The position numbers and the translations under genes were made by a program. Shown piece by piece: positions 1-12,710 of a DNA stretch of 64,000 nt. Origin of the DNA: Skeletonema tropicum. Taxonomy: Eukaryota > Bacillariophyta > Thalassiosirophyceae > Thalassiosirales > Thalassiosiraceae. The DNA is taken from contig CM074133.1 in the NCBI GenBank assembly GCA_037178625.1, positions 3,224,001-3,288,000 on the forward strand, in the 5' to 3' direction. Position 1 is the stretch's first letter; every line of letters begins with the position of its first letter. The notes beneath the pieces are model-generated. The model saw nothing but the letters and a program-made list of their open reading frames with translations. It was not told where the DNA came from and ran no database searches.

Positions 1-23
1 GGTGTCAAGTGTCAAGTTCAAGT

Positions 24-124
24 AAGACAGGCGCAAATAAAATGAGCTAGGGTAATTTAAAAATATCTAGCGCCAAGCCTGCAGAACAAAATTTACCCTA
101 GCACATTTTATTTGCGCCTGTCTT
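24..124. repeat. Short inverted-repeat (MITE-like) hairpin
   Basis: Arms 24-55 and 93-124 are 32-bp reverse complements with one mismatch. Both outer ends read AAGACAGGCGC inward, and the spacer is 37 bp. The size and shape suit a small MITE or hairpin-forming repeat. No target duplication is obvious. The remaining sequence up to about 490 shows no gene. Confidence 0.7.
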
Positions 125-490
125 TAGTCATCAATTCTGTCCGCCCCTCGCATATTTTGGCGGGAGCCGGGTTGCGACACCCATCCTGTCCGTGGTCCAG
201 CGTTAGGAGTATGAAGCTTGTTCCCGCCGCCGCAAACACAATATTTCTATGAACTACCATGCTCCTCGTCTATAAACACAATCCTGACCAAGAGTTCATG
301 TACTAGCACAGCGTAGGCAATTGAGAATGATAAGAATAGAAGAGAACTCAGTAGTGATGTGATGGAGGGCTTATCATAGAAGTTCATGTGCATCAAATGT
401 CTATTGAGATAGCTTACTACTAAGTAAGATACCGTTTTCTCTTTCAGCCGAATCAAGACCAAATCATGTGAAGGCACATTATTTATTTAA

Positions 491-828
491 GGTTGGCACT
501 TTTGCATCGTAGTGGTGTAGGCGTTGAGAAGGACAAGGGGAAGGCAATGTACCATACGGAGGAGGCTGCTATTGGAGGGCATCCCATGGCTAGATACAAT
601 CTTGGATGCGAGGAATGGAACAATGGTAATAATGAGAGGGCAGTAAAACATTGGATCTTGCTGCCAAACAGGGAGATGATAGATGATGATTCAATGAAAG
701 CACTGATGGACTCGTTCAAGAATGGATTTGTCAGCAAAGAGGACCTTGCTGCTACTCTCCGTGCGCACCAGACAGCAGCAGATGCGACGAAGAATCCGCA
801 GAGGGAGAAAGCTGAAAGATATTATTGA
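491..828 (+). pseudogene. C-terminal fragment of a MYND-RING-Sel1 family gene
   Basis: The open frame has no ATG at its left end; it opens just after a stop and enters directly in the middle of a Sel1 repeat (GVGVEKDKGKA, then the EEAAIGGHP block). It runs to the family's usual C-terminal end, which has the ALRAHQ-type helix followed by a KNPQREKAE-type tail. The MYND finger, RING-like segment and first Sel1 repeat present in the full copies at 11.4 kb and 55.2 kb are missing. There is no sign of them in the 490 bp to the left. It is best read as a truncated duplicate. A short product starting at the internal ATG (about 547) is possible but has no support. Confidence 0.75.
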
Positions 829-984
829 TTAATTGTAATTGTTGATTAGATAAATAGATTTTAGATCGCGCAACATTGTGCTCTCTTGAGGATGAAGCAT
901 ATTCCATAAAAGGAAGTATTTACCTTAACCTTAATTATTGTCCCCTTTGGACTGAACACTATTTTATTCCCCATTCCACAACAC

Positions 985-2994
985 TTAACGTTCGGGGAAC
1001 GCTGTCCATGGCCTCATATCATAGGCTGTCTGATATTCCAAAGGAACTGTAACTGCATTGTCTCCCTCCTTCTTCTCGTCATTAGAGTTCGCCTCTCCAG
1101 CAACACACCACTTCTGGACGAACTCCATTGCCTCAAGTACACGGGGGCGATTTTGTTCCGGGACATCCTTCAGTTCCGAGGTATAATCATACGATTCGTC
1201 ATAGGCGCACCCAGGCATCCAATTAAATCCTGGATTGGCAAACACATTCTCTTTCCAAGTTTTGTTAACATCCCATCTCTTTGAATTACCCGTCAAGGTT
1301 CCGTAACGGTCCTTGGCAAAATCTAACATGCCATACACAAGGATCGTGTTGTAAAGCCATACCATGTTACCAATCTGAGAGCCACGTTGTTCCGATTGGG
1401 TATAATTGGGTAATCCCATATGCCAAGTCTCTGCCCAGTCTTTACCCAACACTTGCTCTTTCCTCTCATTAATACGTCGTGACACCACCGCAAGATCCTC
1501 TTTTGCCTTATCGGTAGAAGAGCGGATTGCAGCCAACACTGGCTGATCTAAATCGGAAGGTCTCGCAGCACCACAAACGATCGTATGAGCACCCTTATCC
1601 CAAAGCCACAATGAACCATACTCCATTGGCTCTAAATCAGGCAACATGATCTCACGAGCCAGATTGGATGGGGCATACAACCTCCCACCCTTCTGTTGGT
1701 CCGGTAGAGAAATAAAAAAATGTTAGGCGATGACACTATTATCACAGCTCTTATGACTTATGACAAACAGTTGCAAACTTACGTCGTATGGAGAAATGAT
1801 AAATACACCCATGTCATGCTTTTTAGCAAGTTTGATATTCTCCGTATTGCCCTCCAATGATGCCTCAGTCCCATCACCACTGGCAGTGTAAGATCCCATG
1901 AAGTGATAATGCAAATTTAAATAATCAAAAGAATCAGTCTCAATCGCCTTCTTGATAATATGAGCAGGAGCATGAGTCGAAAAGCCAACATGACGAATTT
2001 TGCCCTCCGCTTGCAACTCCTTGATCGCATCAATCAAGTTCCCCTTCTCCCCATGATCAAATAACCAATCGTAATGATCATCCGTATTCAACCCATGCAC
2101 CGAGAACAAATCAATATATCCCACACCAAGACGTTCAATCTGTTGCAAGATGGAACTTTTGTAACCTGCCTTGGTCGTGCTGGAGGAGATACCCCCCTTC
2201 GTTTGAATAATGAGATCTTCACGTTTGCACACACCCTCGTCAAATAGCTGCTTTAATGCCATGCCAATTTGCAATTCCGAACATCCATACCCTTGAGCAG
2301 TCTCGATATGATTCACTCCGCAATGAAGAGAGTGTTTGATGATATTCACGAGATTTTCTTGACACTCCTGTTCGATCTGATCAGCAGATTTGATGGGCTT
2401 TCCTCCACGATTCCAAGATTGTTGGAAGCGCATACAACCCAATGAGACAATGGGCATTTGAATTTCTGTCCTTCCATAACGAACAGTAGGGCATTTCATC
2501 GTCCCATCAGTCGATGTCAACAATTTGGCCAAATTGGTACATTCTCCTACAAGTAATTGAAGACTGGCATCACTCTTCATTTTTCGATCCACCTCATTTC
2601 CCACCTCTTCTGCTTCATCGGCACTCCAAATTCCAGGATAGAGTTCGTCACCACTCTCAGCACGCTCAATTGCCTCGTGGCTATAACGTAAAGTTGCATT
2701 AACATTACGGCCAATTTTAATGAGACGATCTTGTGCACTTTTTTGATCGGGATGCGACTCCAAAATAGTAAGCAGCTCAGGACATGATGTCGATAGGAAC
2801 GATTTGGCAACTTCGATTACATTTTCATTGTGGGTGGTGGCACTGAGATCGAAGGAACTGTAGCGGCGGGTGAGGCCTGCTCGACGTGAGGAGGTGGAGG
2901 AGTAGCGCTTTTCTTGATCGACTACGGAGCTGATTGCTGCCTCGTAGAAAGCTGATTCGCTGAGGAGGAGAGATTTTGCACGTTCCAACACCAT
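985..2994 (-). CDS. Aldo/keto reductase family protein with N-terminal extension
   Basis: Two exons: 2994-1783 and 1692-985, giving 639 aa. The intron (1782-1693, 90 bp) starts GTAAGT and ends ACAG; joining restores a continuous SPYD-KGGRLYAPS segment in phase 0, which supports the splice. Residues 1 to about 160 are a family-unspecific helical extension. From about 165 the TIM-barrel reductase begins (MPIVSLGCMRF). The expected active-site neighbourhood is present: HIETAQGYG near residue 228 (Glu where many members have Asp), the QTKGG lysine near 263 and SVHG histidine near 298. Members reduce carbonyl compounds using NADPH; the substrate cannot be told. The closest style is the group of bacterial-like aldo/keto reductases with a long C-terminal extension. 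No targeting peptide is evident. Confidence 0.88.
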
Positions 2995-3472
2995 CTTTGT
3001 TTACGGGATGATCCTCTACTTTAATGAGGTTAGCAGGCCAACAACTAACCAGTCGATGCTGAGTGTTCCGTACTCCGTATTCTTTCTATCATGGTATGAT
3101 GATGTGGGTGGCGTGGAAGTGGTCATCTTCTGTCACAGGTCACCATGAGGTGTGACGTGGCCAAAATCACTAGTGATAACCCTCTAATTATTTTTCACAC
3201 TTCATAGGAGTACAGTACTTATCATCAAATACTTCACACTAATAAATAGGTTTCAATTTCTAATACGTAAAATCCGGTGGGGTGAATTTTGAACTAGACC
3301 TCCCTTCACCTAACACTTTCCCCATCGATAGCCCTACCGCGTAATATGGTGCGTGAAACTAAACCCACACGTACGCACACACTCTTTCTCAAATGATGCT
3401 ATCGATATTCAGCAACATGTTGTATTCATGCCCATTGCTTGGCACCAACATCCATTTATTCCTGAAACGCCT
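2995..3472. other. Intergenic spacer, no gene seen
   Basis: Lies between the start of the aldo/keto reductase and the end of the giant helicase gene, both on the minus strand. Only chance ORFs; no RNA gene or repeat recognised. Confidence 0.5.
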
Positions 3473-6400
3473 CTAGTCCTCTTTCTCAGCAAGCCTTATC
3501 TTCCGAATAAAACGCTTTTCCAGCTCTTCCTTTGCGTACTCAGAAAGAAAAGGTGTCACCGAAGAAAAGATATTCAACACCTCAAAGAAGAGGCCTTCTT
3601 TTGCAAGCGACTCAATCAATCGAGCAGCTCTCATCTCGATAACTGCACAGTCGTTTGCAGTTTTCTCATCGTATGACACCTGCAATTCCAACCGAAATAA
3701 GACACTGCTGTGGTGAATTCTTGCCTTTACTGCAAGCTCAATGTTATCAGTCTGTTCAAAACACCAAATTGATCTTTCCAATAACATCTGAGATTGCTCA
3801 AGCTCCATAGCTTGGGCTAACTCAGCACTATTGATGCCCTCGCCGATGAATTCGTCACTTGTCATACTCATTGCCTCCACATCATTTATGCTATTACGTG
3901 TTGCATAACTAGCTCTATCGGAGACTTTCTTCGTAAGCCACCTCATTGACGCATCTCCAGCTGTAGAAGACTTGGTCTCGACAAAGAACAGCTTTTCAAT
4001 ACATCGCGTTACACCCGTGTACAGCAGTTTGAGAAATGTTGCTGCGAGAGGTTGGCTGCGCTCAAAATCTTGCGTCGCTCTTCCCAACACAAGTTCACGC
4101 CATGGCTTCTGAAGTGAAGAAGGAATCTCTCGGAAGAAGTCGAGTATGATTACGGTTTTGAATTCTAAGCCCTTGGCTTCCCTGACGCCATACACGAGCT
4201 GAGTAAAGAGAGAGACACGCATAATTGTTAATGAGATTGATTAGAACATCGAAACAACACGCATTCAATATTTGTAACTTACTTTGTAGTCATTTAACAG
4301 CCGACGCCAATGACGAGCAGATTCATCGTGAGTGAGGACCACTGCTCCTTTGAGCTTGTCGCCCAGGAGGATGTTCAGCTTATCAATGCTAGTACCCGAC
4401 AATATTTCAGGTCTCGATCCTTGAAACAGACCTTCGTCCTTCTTGAGCTGCTTAGCACTGCTTGGAAAGTGAGTGAACATGAGGTCTAGCACCCCTCCCG
4501 CACAATTCAGTATGCCTGAGTGAGAGCGAAAGTTGACATTGACTGTCTTGGGTTTCTGGATAACTGACCCTACAAAGTGACCCACTCCTCGGACTTCTTC
4601 AAAGCGGAATTCGGTGCCTTCGACTACACTCTGAGCAGGATCGCCAGCAAGGAACAGACCATTTGGACCAGAGAGGTAAAAGAAGAGAAGTATCTCCAGT
4701 TGTGTATAATCTTGTACTTCGTCCACATAAACTTTACTTCTTTGCACTTGGCCGAAAGCATCTGGATCTTCCTTCTTCGACTGCTTGATGCGGAATAACA
4801 AGTGGCGCACGCGGTCACAATCATCCCAGAGTTGTTGATCTTCGAGATACTTTTGGTATTGAAGAAACTCATCATAGACCTGCTCTCGCAGCTCAACAGG
4901 AATTCTACACCGATTCTTGCCAAGCCTTTCCACCTCCACAAATTCGTCTCTTGGCAATATACCATCAGGACTCTGAAACGCCTCGATTGAGCCTTTGAGG
5001 AACGTTCGGATGACAGTCCATGATATCAACGCACTGATCTTTTCATTAGAAGAGGAGCGATTATGAAAATCTCGCTTGAAACGGCCGAAGTCAATCTTTT
5101 GGCTTGGGTTGAAGTTTCGTGTCTGGCCTAGAATTGACTCGATATCATTCAGCAATCTTCCATACGTGAGAAAGGAGGTTCGATTATCTTCTCCTATCGC
5201 CCCTTCCACATATCTGCAGAGCCTCATTGACCGAGCAACAAATAGCTGTGTGAACGATGGATCTTTAGCAGCCACGGACTGTCGGTCAAACTCTATCGAT
5301 GAGCTAATGCAAATAGTCTTTCCAGTACCACTTCTTCCTAGAACTAACACGGTCCCGTCTGCTTCCACAATATCACGTTCTTCATCTGTCAGATGCAACC
5401 GAGGTGTCCAAGAATCCCTTGTTATTTCATTAATTGTTTTGAAGTTGACGTCGTAAATCTTCAGCGGAACATTGCCAAATATATCAATGAGTACTTCCTT
5501 CTTTGGCGCATTCTGCTCCAGTAGACCTTCGTGTTGAAGTTCGCTCACCAAAGCAGCAGGCATCTGCTGCCTTGCGCTGCGGCTCTTTGAGTCGTCAATG
5601 AGCTGCATAAGCCGGCTCACTTGCTTATGTTTTGCGATGTACCAAATTATGATTGAGCCCCTCTCCTCAGTCCACAATATTCGATGGCCACTCTTCTGCT
5701 CCAGATAAGTCTCAAAGATGTGAGTCTTTGATCCTTTGAGTGGTTTCTGTAATATACGACTGCGTTCTCCCGAGGCCAGCTGACGCATGCGACGGACAAA
5801 GAAGGAGCGATACTTCTTGTCACCCTGCTGCAAGAATTTCACGACATGAGAAGTCATCTGAAAATACAACCACTGATTGCTGCTGCTGTTCAAATCTTCA
5901 GCGCCTCCATCATGTGGCGCAAGCTTCTCCAAGTCGATATCATCAGGAACAATACTATAATCTCCCCCGTCACTCTCGTCCAGTACTGCTTCCTCCATAG
6001 CTACACTCAGTTTTTGATCCGTATCATCCAACATTTCGTCATCTAAACCCACTTTGATATCAATTAGGTGCTCCCTGATATCAGTCCAGGAGGTTGCAGC
6101 TGCAACATTATCAACAACCGCAATTACATGTTCCCACACAGAAGAAAAGCGCTGTGACTCTTCCATCCTTTGCATGATCACATTCGCAAAGATTTTACGG
6201 GTGAAGTACGAGCGCATGACGCTCTGAATAATTATCGCTGCATTTGTTGACTGTTGAATTCTTCGCCTATGCATCGCATGATAATGGTTTCGACGAACAA
6301 ATGATCCTATGGTAGCTTTTGCTTTCCATTCTACAATCCATTTCGTTGCCAAAGAAGCTTTAGAGGCCTTTGCCACGTCCAGCGCCGTTCTGTGGTGTGC

Positions 6401-9400
6401 ATCTCGCGCATTCAAATCCATACCTTTATTGACAACAAGCCACTCTAGTAAGTCCACACGATCATATGCCGCGCTTAGGTGAGTGAGTAAAAGGCCACCT
6501 CGGTCCCGGGAATGTGCTGTCAAGTCCCCATCTTTCATTATTTGTTGAATATCTGCCAACGATCCGCCTTTCTTCACAACATCGAACCGTGACCAATCGT
6601 CTAGTTGCTTCTGTTGCAAGTTGGCCAAAAAGTCCCCCAAACTACTCTTGCCATAGATTCTGTCTCTGTTGATTTGCTGAATATCTATTCCAGTCGTAGC
6701 AATTTTCAAGAGAAAACTAGTGCTGCTCTCTTTCACTTTGCTGAACCCTGGTCCTTCATGCCTCGAAAAAGAAAAGGAGACCACTTTTTCACATATTTCT
6801 TGCATCTGCTTCGAATGGGAAATCAACTGTATGCGAAAGGCATTTACGACGTTTTGAAGGAGATCCAAGAGGCATATCAACCTAATACCAAAGTAGCAAT
6901 CCCTCTCCAATAACAGCTTCATTGCGTACAATATTTCATCGTGGGTGTAGATGTACCTATCGACAAGAACCCTCAACGTCTTCAATGCAGTCTTGTTATC
7001 CATATCGGAGTCAAGCGTTTCTCGCGTGTAGCCCGACAGAACCGCAACAATCAATGATTCGCTCATCATTCGTTCCTTGTCTTTAAAAAAGACTTTGAAG
7101 GAGTCCCCTTCAATCCGTTCTTCCGTGTCACGACCTTTGCCTGTGATGCGAGTTGGAATTGAGATGAGAATTTCCAGGTCACGATAGCGTAACGCTTGGC
7201 CTGCACCAAGGATGGCCGCGTTGCGGCGTTCTTCTTCATCTGAATGAAGCTTCAAAGCACCATCAGGACTCAATACCATATCCACAATCGATGTGTGGCC
7301 AAAGAATGAGGCTATTCGGATGACATTGAGTTCCATAGCAGCAGTCCACCCCTGAATGTTGGATAGACAATAATGCAACAAATCTTTGTAGCCCTCTTTA
7401 GCCAGAACAATGTGCGCTCGATCTCCTATGGCACCCTCATCCTCTTCATATAACATGGGTAATGAATCAGAGCGATCAATCTTCCCGTATTGCCACAGAC
7501 GCTGATTCATTTCGAATGATCTCAATGACTGGTAAAAATTGCGGCTCATACGGTTAGAGCCACTAAATATATCGTCTGTTTCCGCCATCACGGCTTCTCT
7601 CGCTGCAGCAGTGATGCTCAGTAATTCTCCGAGCTCTTTCACTAGCCCTCCTTTCTGCAGAATATCTTCAATTTCATAGATGGAAGTTTTCGCAACGTGT
7701 GCAAGGGCATCAATACGAAGTACTGCTGCTCTGACATCGACAAGACGCTCATCTCCACCAAGAGCAGACTCTAATACTGGATTTTGTATCAACGGATCAC
7801 TGCATGACATGTCTTTGAACCACTTCCCTTGGAGATGACCTACCAAGTCATCGTATCCTCTCTCCCTAGCAAACGAGACGAGATCATCCCGAGCTATAAG
7901 TTCTTTATCACGTGGAACGCAGGCCTGACCCCAAAATTCTTTTTCACAAGAATAATCTCTGCAACTAAAATAAAGTCGATAACAAATCCATCTTACCAAG
8001 CCAATATCTGAGTTTTTACAGAGTGCATGAAGCGCATCCCGAAATGAAATTCCAAGAAGCTTTTTATCAAAGGAGTGTATGTCGCATGCCAGCCAGTTCT
8101 CAATGTCAAGGCATCCTGAAGAAATTATGAAATCCTTTATCTGGTTCGCACTCTTCCGCTCCTTCACTTGACGTAGAAGCTTCTCCACCTCTTTCTTTAG
8201 GGACTGAGGCTTCCTATTATCTGCTGCCCATCTGCGTACAAAATCATATTTTGATTTCTCTGCATAATCGTCGGGGAGCTTCCCTTTCTTATCTTCGAGA
8301 GGGACTTTCAAGGCCATCAAAAGATCACAGACGTGTAAGTGGCCATTTCTTGCGGCAATATGTACTGCATAAGCTCCAACAAAAGGCTTCCGAGTGGAGG
8401 CTTGGGATACAAGTGAATTCCAAACTGATTGGGTAGATAGCCAACCTACTATTTCAATTCTTCCCATGAATGCGCTGAAATGGAGTAAATTCCAGCCATC
8501 GACAAGATCATTTGGAGCACCCAGAGATTCATTTAACCACTCAAGTGATTGAAGATCATCGTATTGGACAGCTGCAAAGGACAAAAAGCATCTAACTGTA
8601 ATGTTTGACGGTATATGTCCCGAATTCAAAAACGAAAGCTTCGATGCATTCTGAGCAAGTTTCGCTTCTTTTGCTGCCAATCCTTCAAGGTCCAAGTACA
8701 TTTTATCTACCATGAAACGTAGCGCCCAACATTGTCGATTCTGTAGAATGAAAAGTGCATCCAAACGAATGTCTTCATGTTTGAGGAGTAGGCAATCAAG
8801 AATATTTCGTCTCCCCTCCACGTCATCTTCATCTTCAAGTAATTTCAATCTGTATTCAACACATTTTCCCTCACTGTAGTTCACTTTGACTTCTGACAAA
8901 TGATGATGCAGAGATGGGCAGCTGTCTGCCTCACAGGTCAAGAAATGGGATCTTATTTTCCACACGTAATTCTCGAAATTGATATCACAGAAGTTACTGC
9001 GGCAATGATCCGGAGAATGATTACCCAAGACACATGCGTCGAATATGGTGATCGTGCCCTCCTCTGATTGGTTATAATTTTCTGCTGATGTGCGCAACTC
9101 TTCCTGAATGAATTGCTGACGGTCTTCATTTCGGTGAGCGCTGTAGCCATCCATTTCAAATAGATCCTGGTCAGCTTCATACAGTAGCTGAAATAGCCGA
9201 AACATGCCCTTCTCCACTATTTCCTTCAAGATATTTCTATACATTAGATTCTGACTCAAATGACCCTGCCAATCTCGGTAAAACCTTGTCAATAATTTAG
9301 CTCCGTGTTCCGCATCGTCACCCCGAAATGTAGACATTCTATCGTCTTGGAGAAGTGCCTCTTCGGATTTATGAGTAGAATATGCGAGGCAATCCAATTG

Positions 9401-10816
9401 TTGATAGATCTTTTGAAATGACACGAATGCGTCAAAGATAATTCGCATTGTTGGATTATTTGATTCCTTGATAGATGCGGCTACCAGTTCAAGTACGTCA
9501 CCGTGGAAGATATAACCTTCCCAAGCAAGCCCAAAGTGAGGAGAGAATGCAGTATCCAACGCTTTAACGTCAACTCTGCGAACCAGAGATTGAAGCCACA
9601 CCTCTCCATTATTATTGAGAGCCCCAGTTGCCCGGTGGTTAAAATCAATTATATCCAGCGTTACATCATCGCGATGTTCTCGAAAGTAGCCGTTCTCCCC
9701 CAATCTTCTGACGAAGCGAGATGCAAATGGTGAATTTGCAATCATATGGAGGAAGTTATTCCCATCTTCGTCTTTCACGAATCTCACATCAATGTTGCAA
9801 TCATACTGTAACCAAGTTAAAGCGTTGTAGCTAGCAAATTCAATTGCTTTCGCCATCACCAGATCCCTAAATGCAGCAACATCGATATTGAAGTGGCTTT
9901 TGAGGTAGATAAAATGATAGCGGCTGCAATCCTGCTCAATTGCATCAAATAGTCTTTTCCTTGGGTCTACATCAACAAGTGCGATATGCTCGTCGTCATC
10001 ATCATCAATTAGGCAGGAATACTTTTTCCCAGCAACTTTGAAAGAGCATTCATACGCAGCGTAACTCAAATTTGCTTCGGAAATATCTACTGAGACAATC
10101 TTGCCATTAGTCCATTCATCCTTTCTTCGCCGCAGATGATTTGCAGCAGCTCCAGTATTTCCCCGTGCATTGAATGAATTAAACGTAACTTTATCTCCCT
10201 CTTTGAATCTGAACGAAGTAGGCCTCTCCTGAACACAACCGTCACCATCATTTGGTGGAGTTATAAAGCCGCTTCCAAAGACCTGATCGCACTTGTAGTG
10301 TGGCGCATAATCCCCTGCAGTCGTGGTACGCTCAAATTCTGCGAGATGAAAAAGGGGCCACAGGGCAGTGACAGTTGCTGGTTCCCAATTATCAGTATGG
10401 CATATCACCTCGTCGCCAATATCAAATCGAAGTGTCATATCCCAAAAATCAGGAAATACACAATGTTCCTCTGAGCTTGCCTTTGAGTGAATCTGGATGT
10501 GGTCCTCAACCCCATCAATCAATGCCTGCAGTGGCGCAATTGTCAACATTTTGTGTTCATCGACTGCACTCACAATCCCCCGATAAGTATTTGGATTATT
10601 TATATCAAAGTATCCTTGCTTTCTGAACCACACTCGATCTCCAACGAAATATTCCCGATCCGGTCGACTTTGCACGAGTTCATTATTACCGCTGATGCCA
10701 TCATCGGAATATTGGTCCAGTTGCTCCAACTGCTGCTCACGGCGTTCTTGCAATTTCTCCTTTCTGGCCGCCTTGTTGGCGGCGCCTCCTCCCTTTTTCT
10801 TACTCTTCTTTCCCAT
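3473..10816 (-). CDS. Giant ankyrin/IQ/UvrD-type helicase protein (TRANK1-like)
   Basis: Two exons, 10816-4283 and 4198-3473, about 2419 aa. The 84-bp intron (4282-4199) starts GTAAGT and ends TCAG; splicing joins NDYK to LVYGVREAKGLEF in phase 0. The N-terminus is Lys-rich (MGKKSKKKGG). Three GD-V-type SH3/Tudor-like modules follow near residues 55-90, 130-160 and 203-245. Ankyrin-like repeats lie at about 330-380, 770-850 and 1440-1490, and an IQ calmodulin-binding helix (IIQSVMRSYFTRK) near 1535. The C-terminal superfamily-1 helicase core has Walker A GRSGTGKT (about 1826), Walker B DEVQD (about 2032), GDPAQ, NFRSH (about 2090), AKGLEF just after the splice, and LYTGVTR. This order matches TRANK1-like proteins. 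Its role is unknown; ATP-dependent nucleic-acid work is inferred from the motifs only. Confidence 0.88.
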
Positions 10817-11357
10817 GCTTGATTGTCGACTACTATTCTAGAGGTACTTCTCTGAGTGGTTGATATTCTGCTTACTGGCGCAGCTTTGCCATTGTGCCGA
10901 AACATTGTTGAAGGTATATCTTGTGGCTACCGGGATAGCGGGCATGCCCACAGGATAAAGTCTTGTTGAACACTAATTTTACGCTGCTGCAAACTCATTC
11001 TCCACAGTTGTGGGCCCCGCCCGCTGAGGGTACCCCGAAAAGATGGATGGGATTTGTTGACTCCTTTACGTAACACTTTTAGATACAGTTATGTCAGCAT
11101 AACTGTCCACTTTCGACTTACATAGTACTTACCCTCATTCGTGCGTGGCTCAAAAAATAGAGTGGCTAAGTAAGTGCTACTAATAGGGGCAGCGCCTACA
11201 CAGGGTACAGGTTATCATTCATTCTTACTTGTAAAGTTGATCTACCTGATCTTTTGTGTTGCAAATTGCATTGGAATAAATCCACCGCTTTGATCTCCAC
11301 CACCTTTCAAATTCACCCTATATACTAGCACAAAACACAACACACATCAGACAAGAG
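10817..11357. other. Intergenic spacer, no gene seen
   Basis: Separates two minus-strand genes. It must hold the promoter of the giant helicase gene and the 3' end region of the MYND gene, but no clear core element could be picked out. Confidence 0.45.
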
Positions 11358-12290
11358 CTAGTGCGGAGACCAAGAGAAGTATCCGTTTTCTTTTCGAGCT
11401 GCATCTGCCTCTGCCCTATGAGGACTTTTCATTGCATCCACAGCAGCCTGATATGCACGAAGAGCAGCGGCAAAGTCTTCTTTACTGACCAGTCCTTCCT
11501 GATACATTTTCCTGAGATTTGCCACTGATTTGTCTTCACCAAGTTTGGCACCAATAATGTAATGCTTTGCTGCCCTCTCGTACCTGCCATTCTGCCACTC
11601 AATGACTCCAAGATTATATCTAGCATTATAATGTCCACCAATAGCGGCCTGTTCCAAGTGATAGATTTCCTTTCTCTTGTCCTTCTCGACACCCTGACCA
11701 TTGTGATGCATGAGTGCTAAATGATAATGCGCTTCTACATCACCTAATTCTACTGCTCTTGACCAAAATTCACATGCACCTTTGAAGTCCCCCTTTTGGA
11801 GGTGTTGCCCGCCTACTTGTCGCACTGCAACTGGATCGTTTGTCTTAGCTCGTTTCCTTTGAATCTTGTCGGCTTCTTCCGTCGATTTTGGTACAAGATG
11901 TCGGCAGAAGGGACATTTTGGAGAAAGCTTCTGCTCCACCTCTCGCTTCTGATTGGTATACCAGCAGCCAGTACAAATTAATTTGCTGCAGCAACCCATC
12001 ACTCTATTTTGACAAAGCGGCAGGGGCAAGATGCAAATTGGGCAGTCCCCCATATGACTACCCTCCGGTTGTTTGAACAAAAGTTCATCATGTAATTCAG
12101 CCGCTCGTGCTTTGCATGCTTGTTTGTGTTTTGATCTGTGCTCTTTTTGGCACTTAACGCTGCAATAACTAACAAGATAGCAACCAGCGCAATTCTTCAG
12201 TTTGATGTCATCGCTTTCTGCGACGCCACAGGAAGCACAACTTGATGTTGACGATGCCTCATCAGTCACCTCATTATTACCTCCACTCAT
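11358..12290 (-). CDS. MYND-RING-Sel1 repeat protein (intact)
   Basis: 310 aa, single exon, ATG start. MYND zinc finger near residues 18-60: CASCG, then NCAGCYLVSYC, KCQKEH and a closing Cys. RING-like zinc segment near 103-150: CPIC, CCSKLIC, CPFC. The C-terminal half is Sel1-type TPR-like repeats (for example GQGVEKDKRKE and EQAAIGGH), ending with the family helix AALRAYQAAVDAMKSP. MYND fingers bind Pro-rich peptides, RING domains often recruit ubiquitin-conjugating enzymes, and Sel1 repeats are protein scaffolds. A role in protein quality control or signalling is therefore plausible but unproven. It is one of two copies in the window with all three parts in one unbroken frame. The neighbour at 12711 is divergent, 420 bp away. 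Confidence 0.85.
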   Translation of the reverse strand: MSGGNNEVTDEASSTSSCASCGVAESDDIKLKNCAGCYLVSYCSVKCQKEHRSKHKQACKARAAELHDELLFKQPEGSHMGDCPICILPLPLCQNRVMGCCSKLICTGCWYTNQKREVEQKLSPKCPFCRHLVPKSTEEADKIQRKRAKTNDPVAVRQVGGQHLQKGDFKGACEFWSRAVELGDVEAHYHLALMHHNGQGVEKDKRKEIYHLEQAAIGGHYNARYNLGVIEWQNGRYERAAKHYIIGAKLGEDKSVANLRKMYQEGLVSKEDFAAALRAYQAAVDAMKSPHRAEADAARKENGYFSWSPH

Positions 12291-12710
12291 AATGCAGCAG
12301 CAATTTGAGCGTATGTTTATGAGCTCGTCTCCTCTCTCTCTCTAGATGTCGATCAGTTTTGACCCGCCCCCCACTATTCTTGAAGATAGTGTCATCATTT
12401 TGTTGCATTATAACCAGTAAGTCATCAGCTCCTGCCCAGGGCACATAAAAGAATGGGCTGCGTGTCGCAGACAGACCACTCATATCATGCCGTTTGTTTT
12501 TCGTCTATGTACGAGAGGTACAGTAGATTCGAAGTACGTACAGTTAGCTAGTAACAAAATTCAAAATTCAAAATCGGTCGCATGTCGGAAGGCTTGCCGC
12601 ACTCTCGTTTGTACAAACATTTATGACAATGCCAATGGCTCTTACACATCGAGCCAGCATCAAACACTGCACACGTAATTCGCCGACGTCAATCCTGTCT
12701 GTGCGTCAAT
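12291..12710. promoter_or_regulatory. Divergent intergenic region between two genes
   Basis: The 420 bp lie between the start codons of the minus-strand MYND-RING-Sel1 gene and the plus-strand 412-aa gene, so they must serve as promoters for both. A CT-rich (ctctctct) tract sits near 12331-12345, just upstream of the MYND start. No named element can be defended. Confidence 0.4.
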
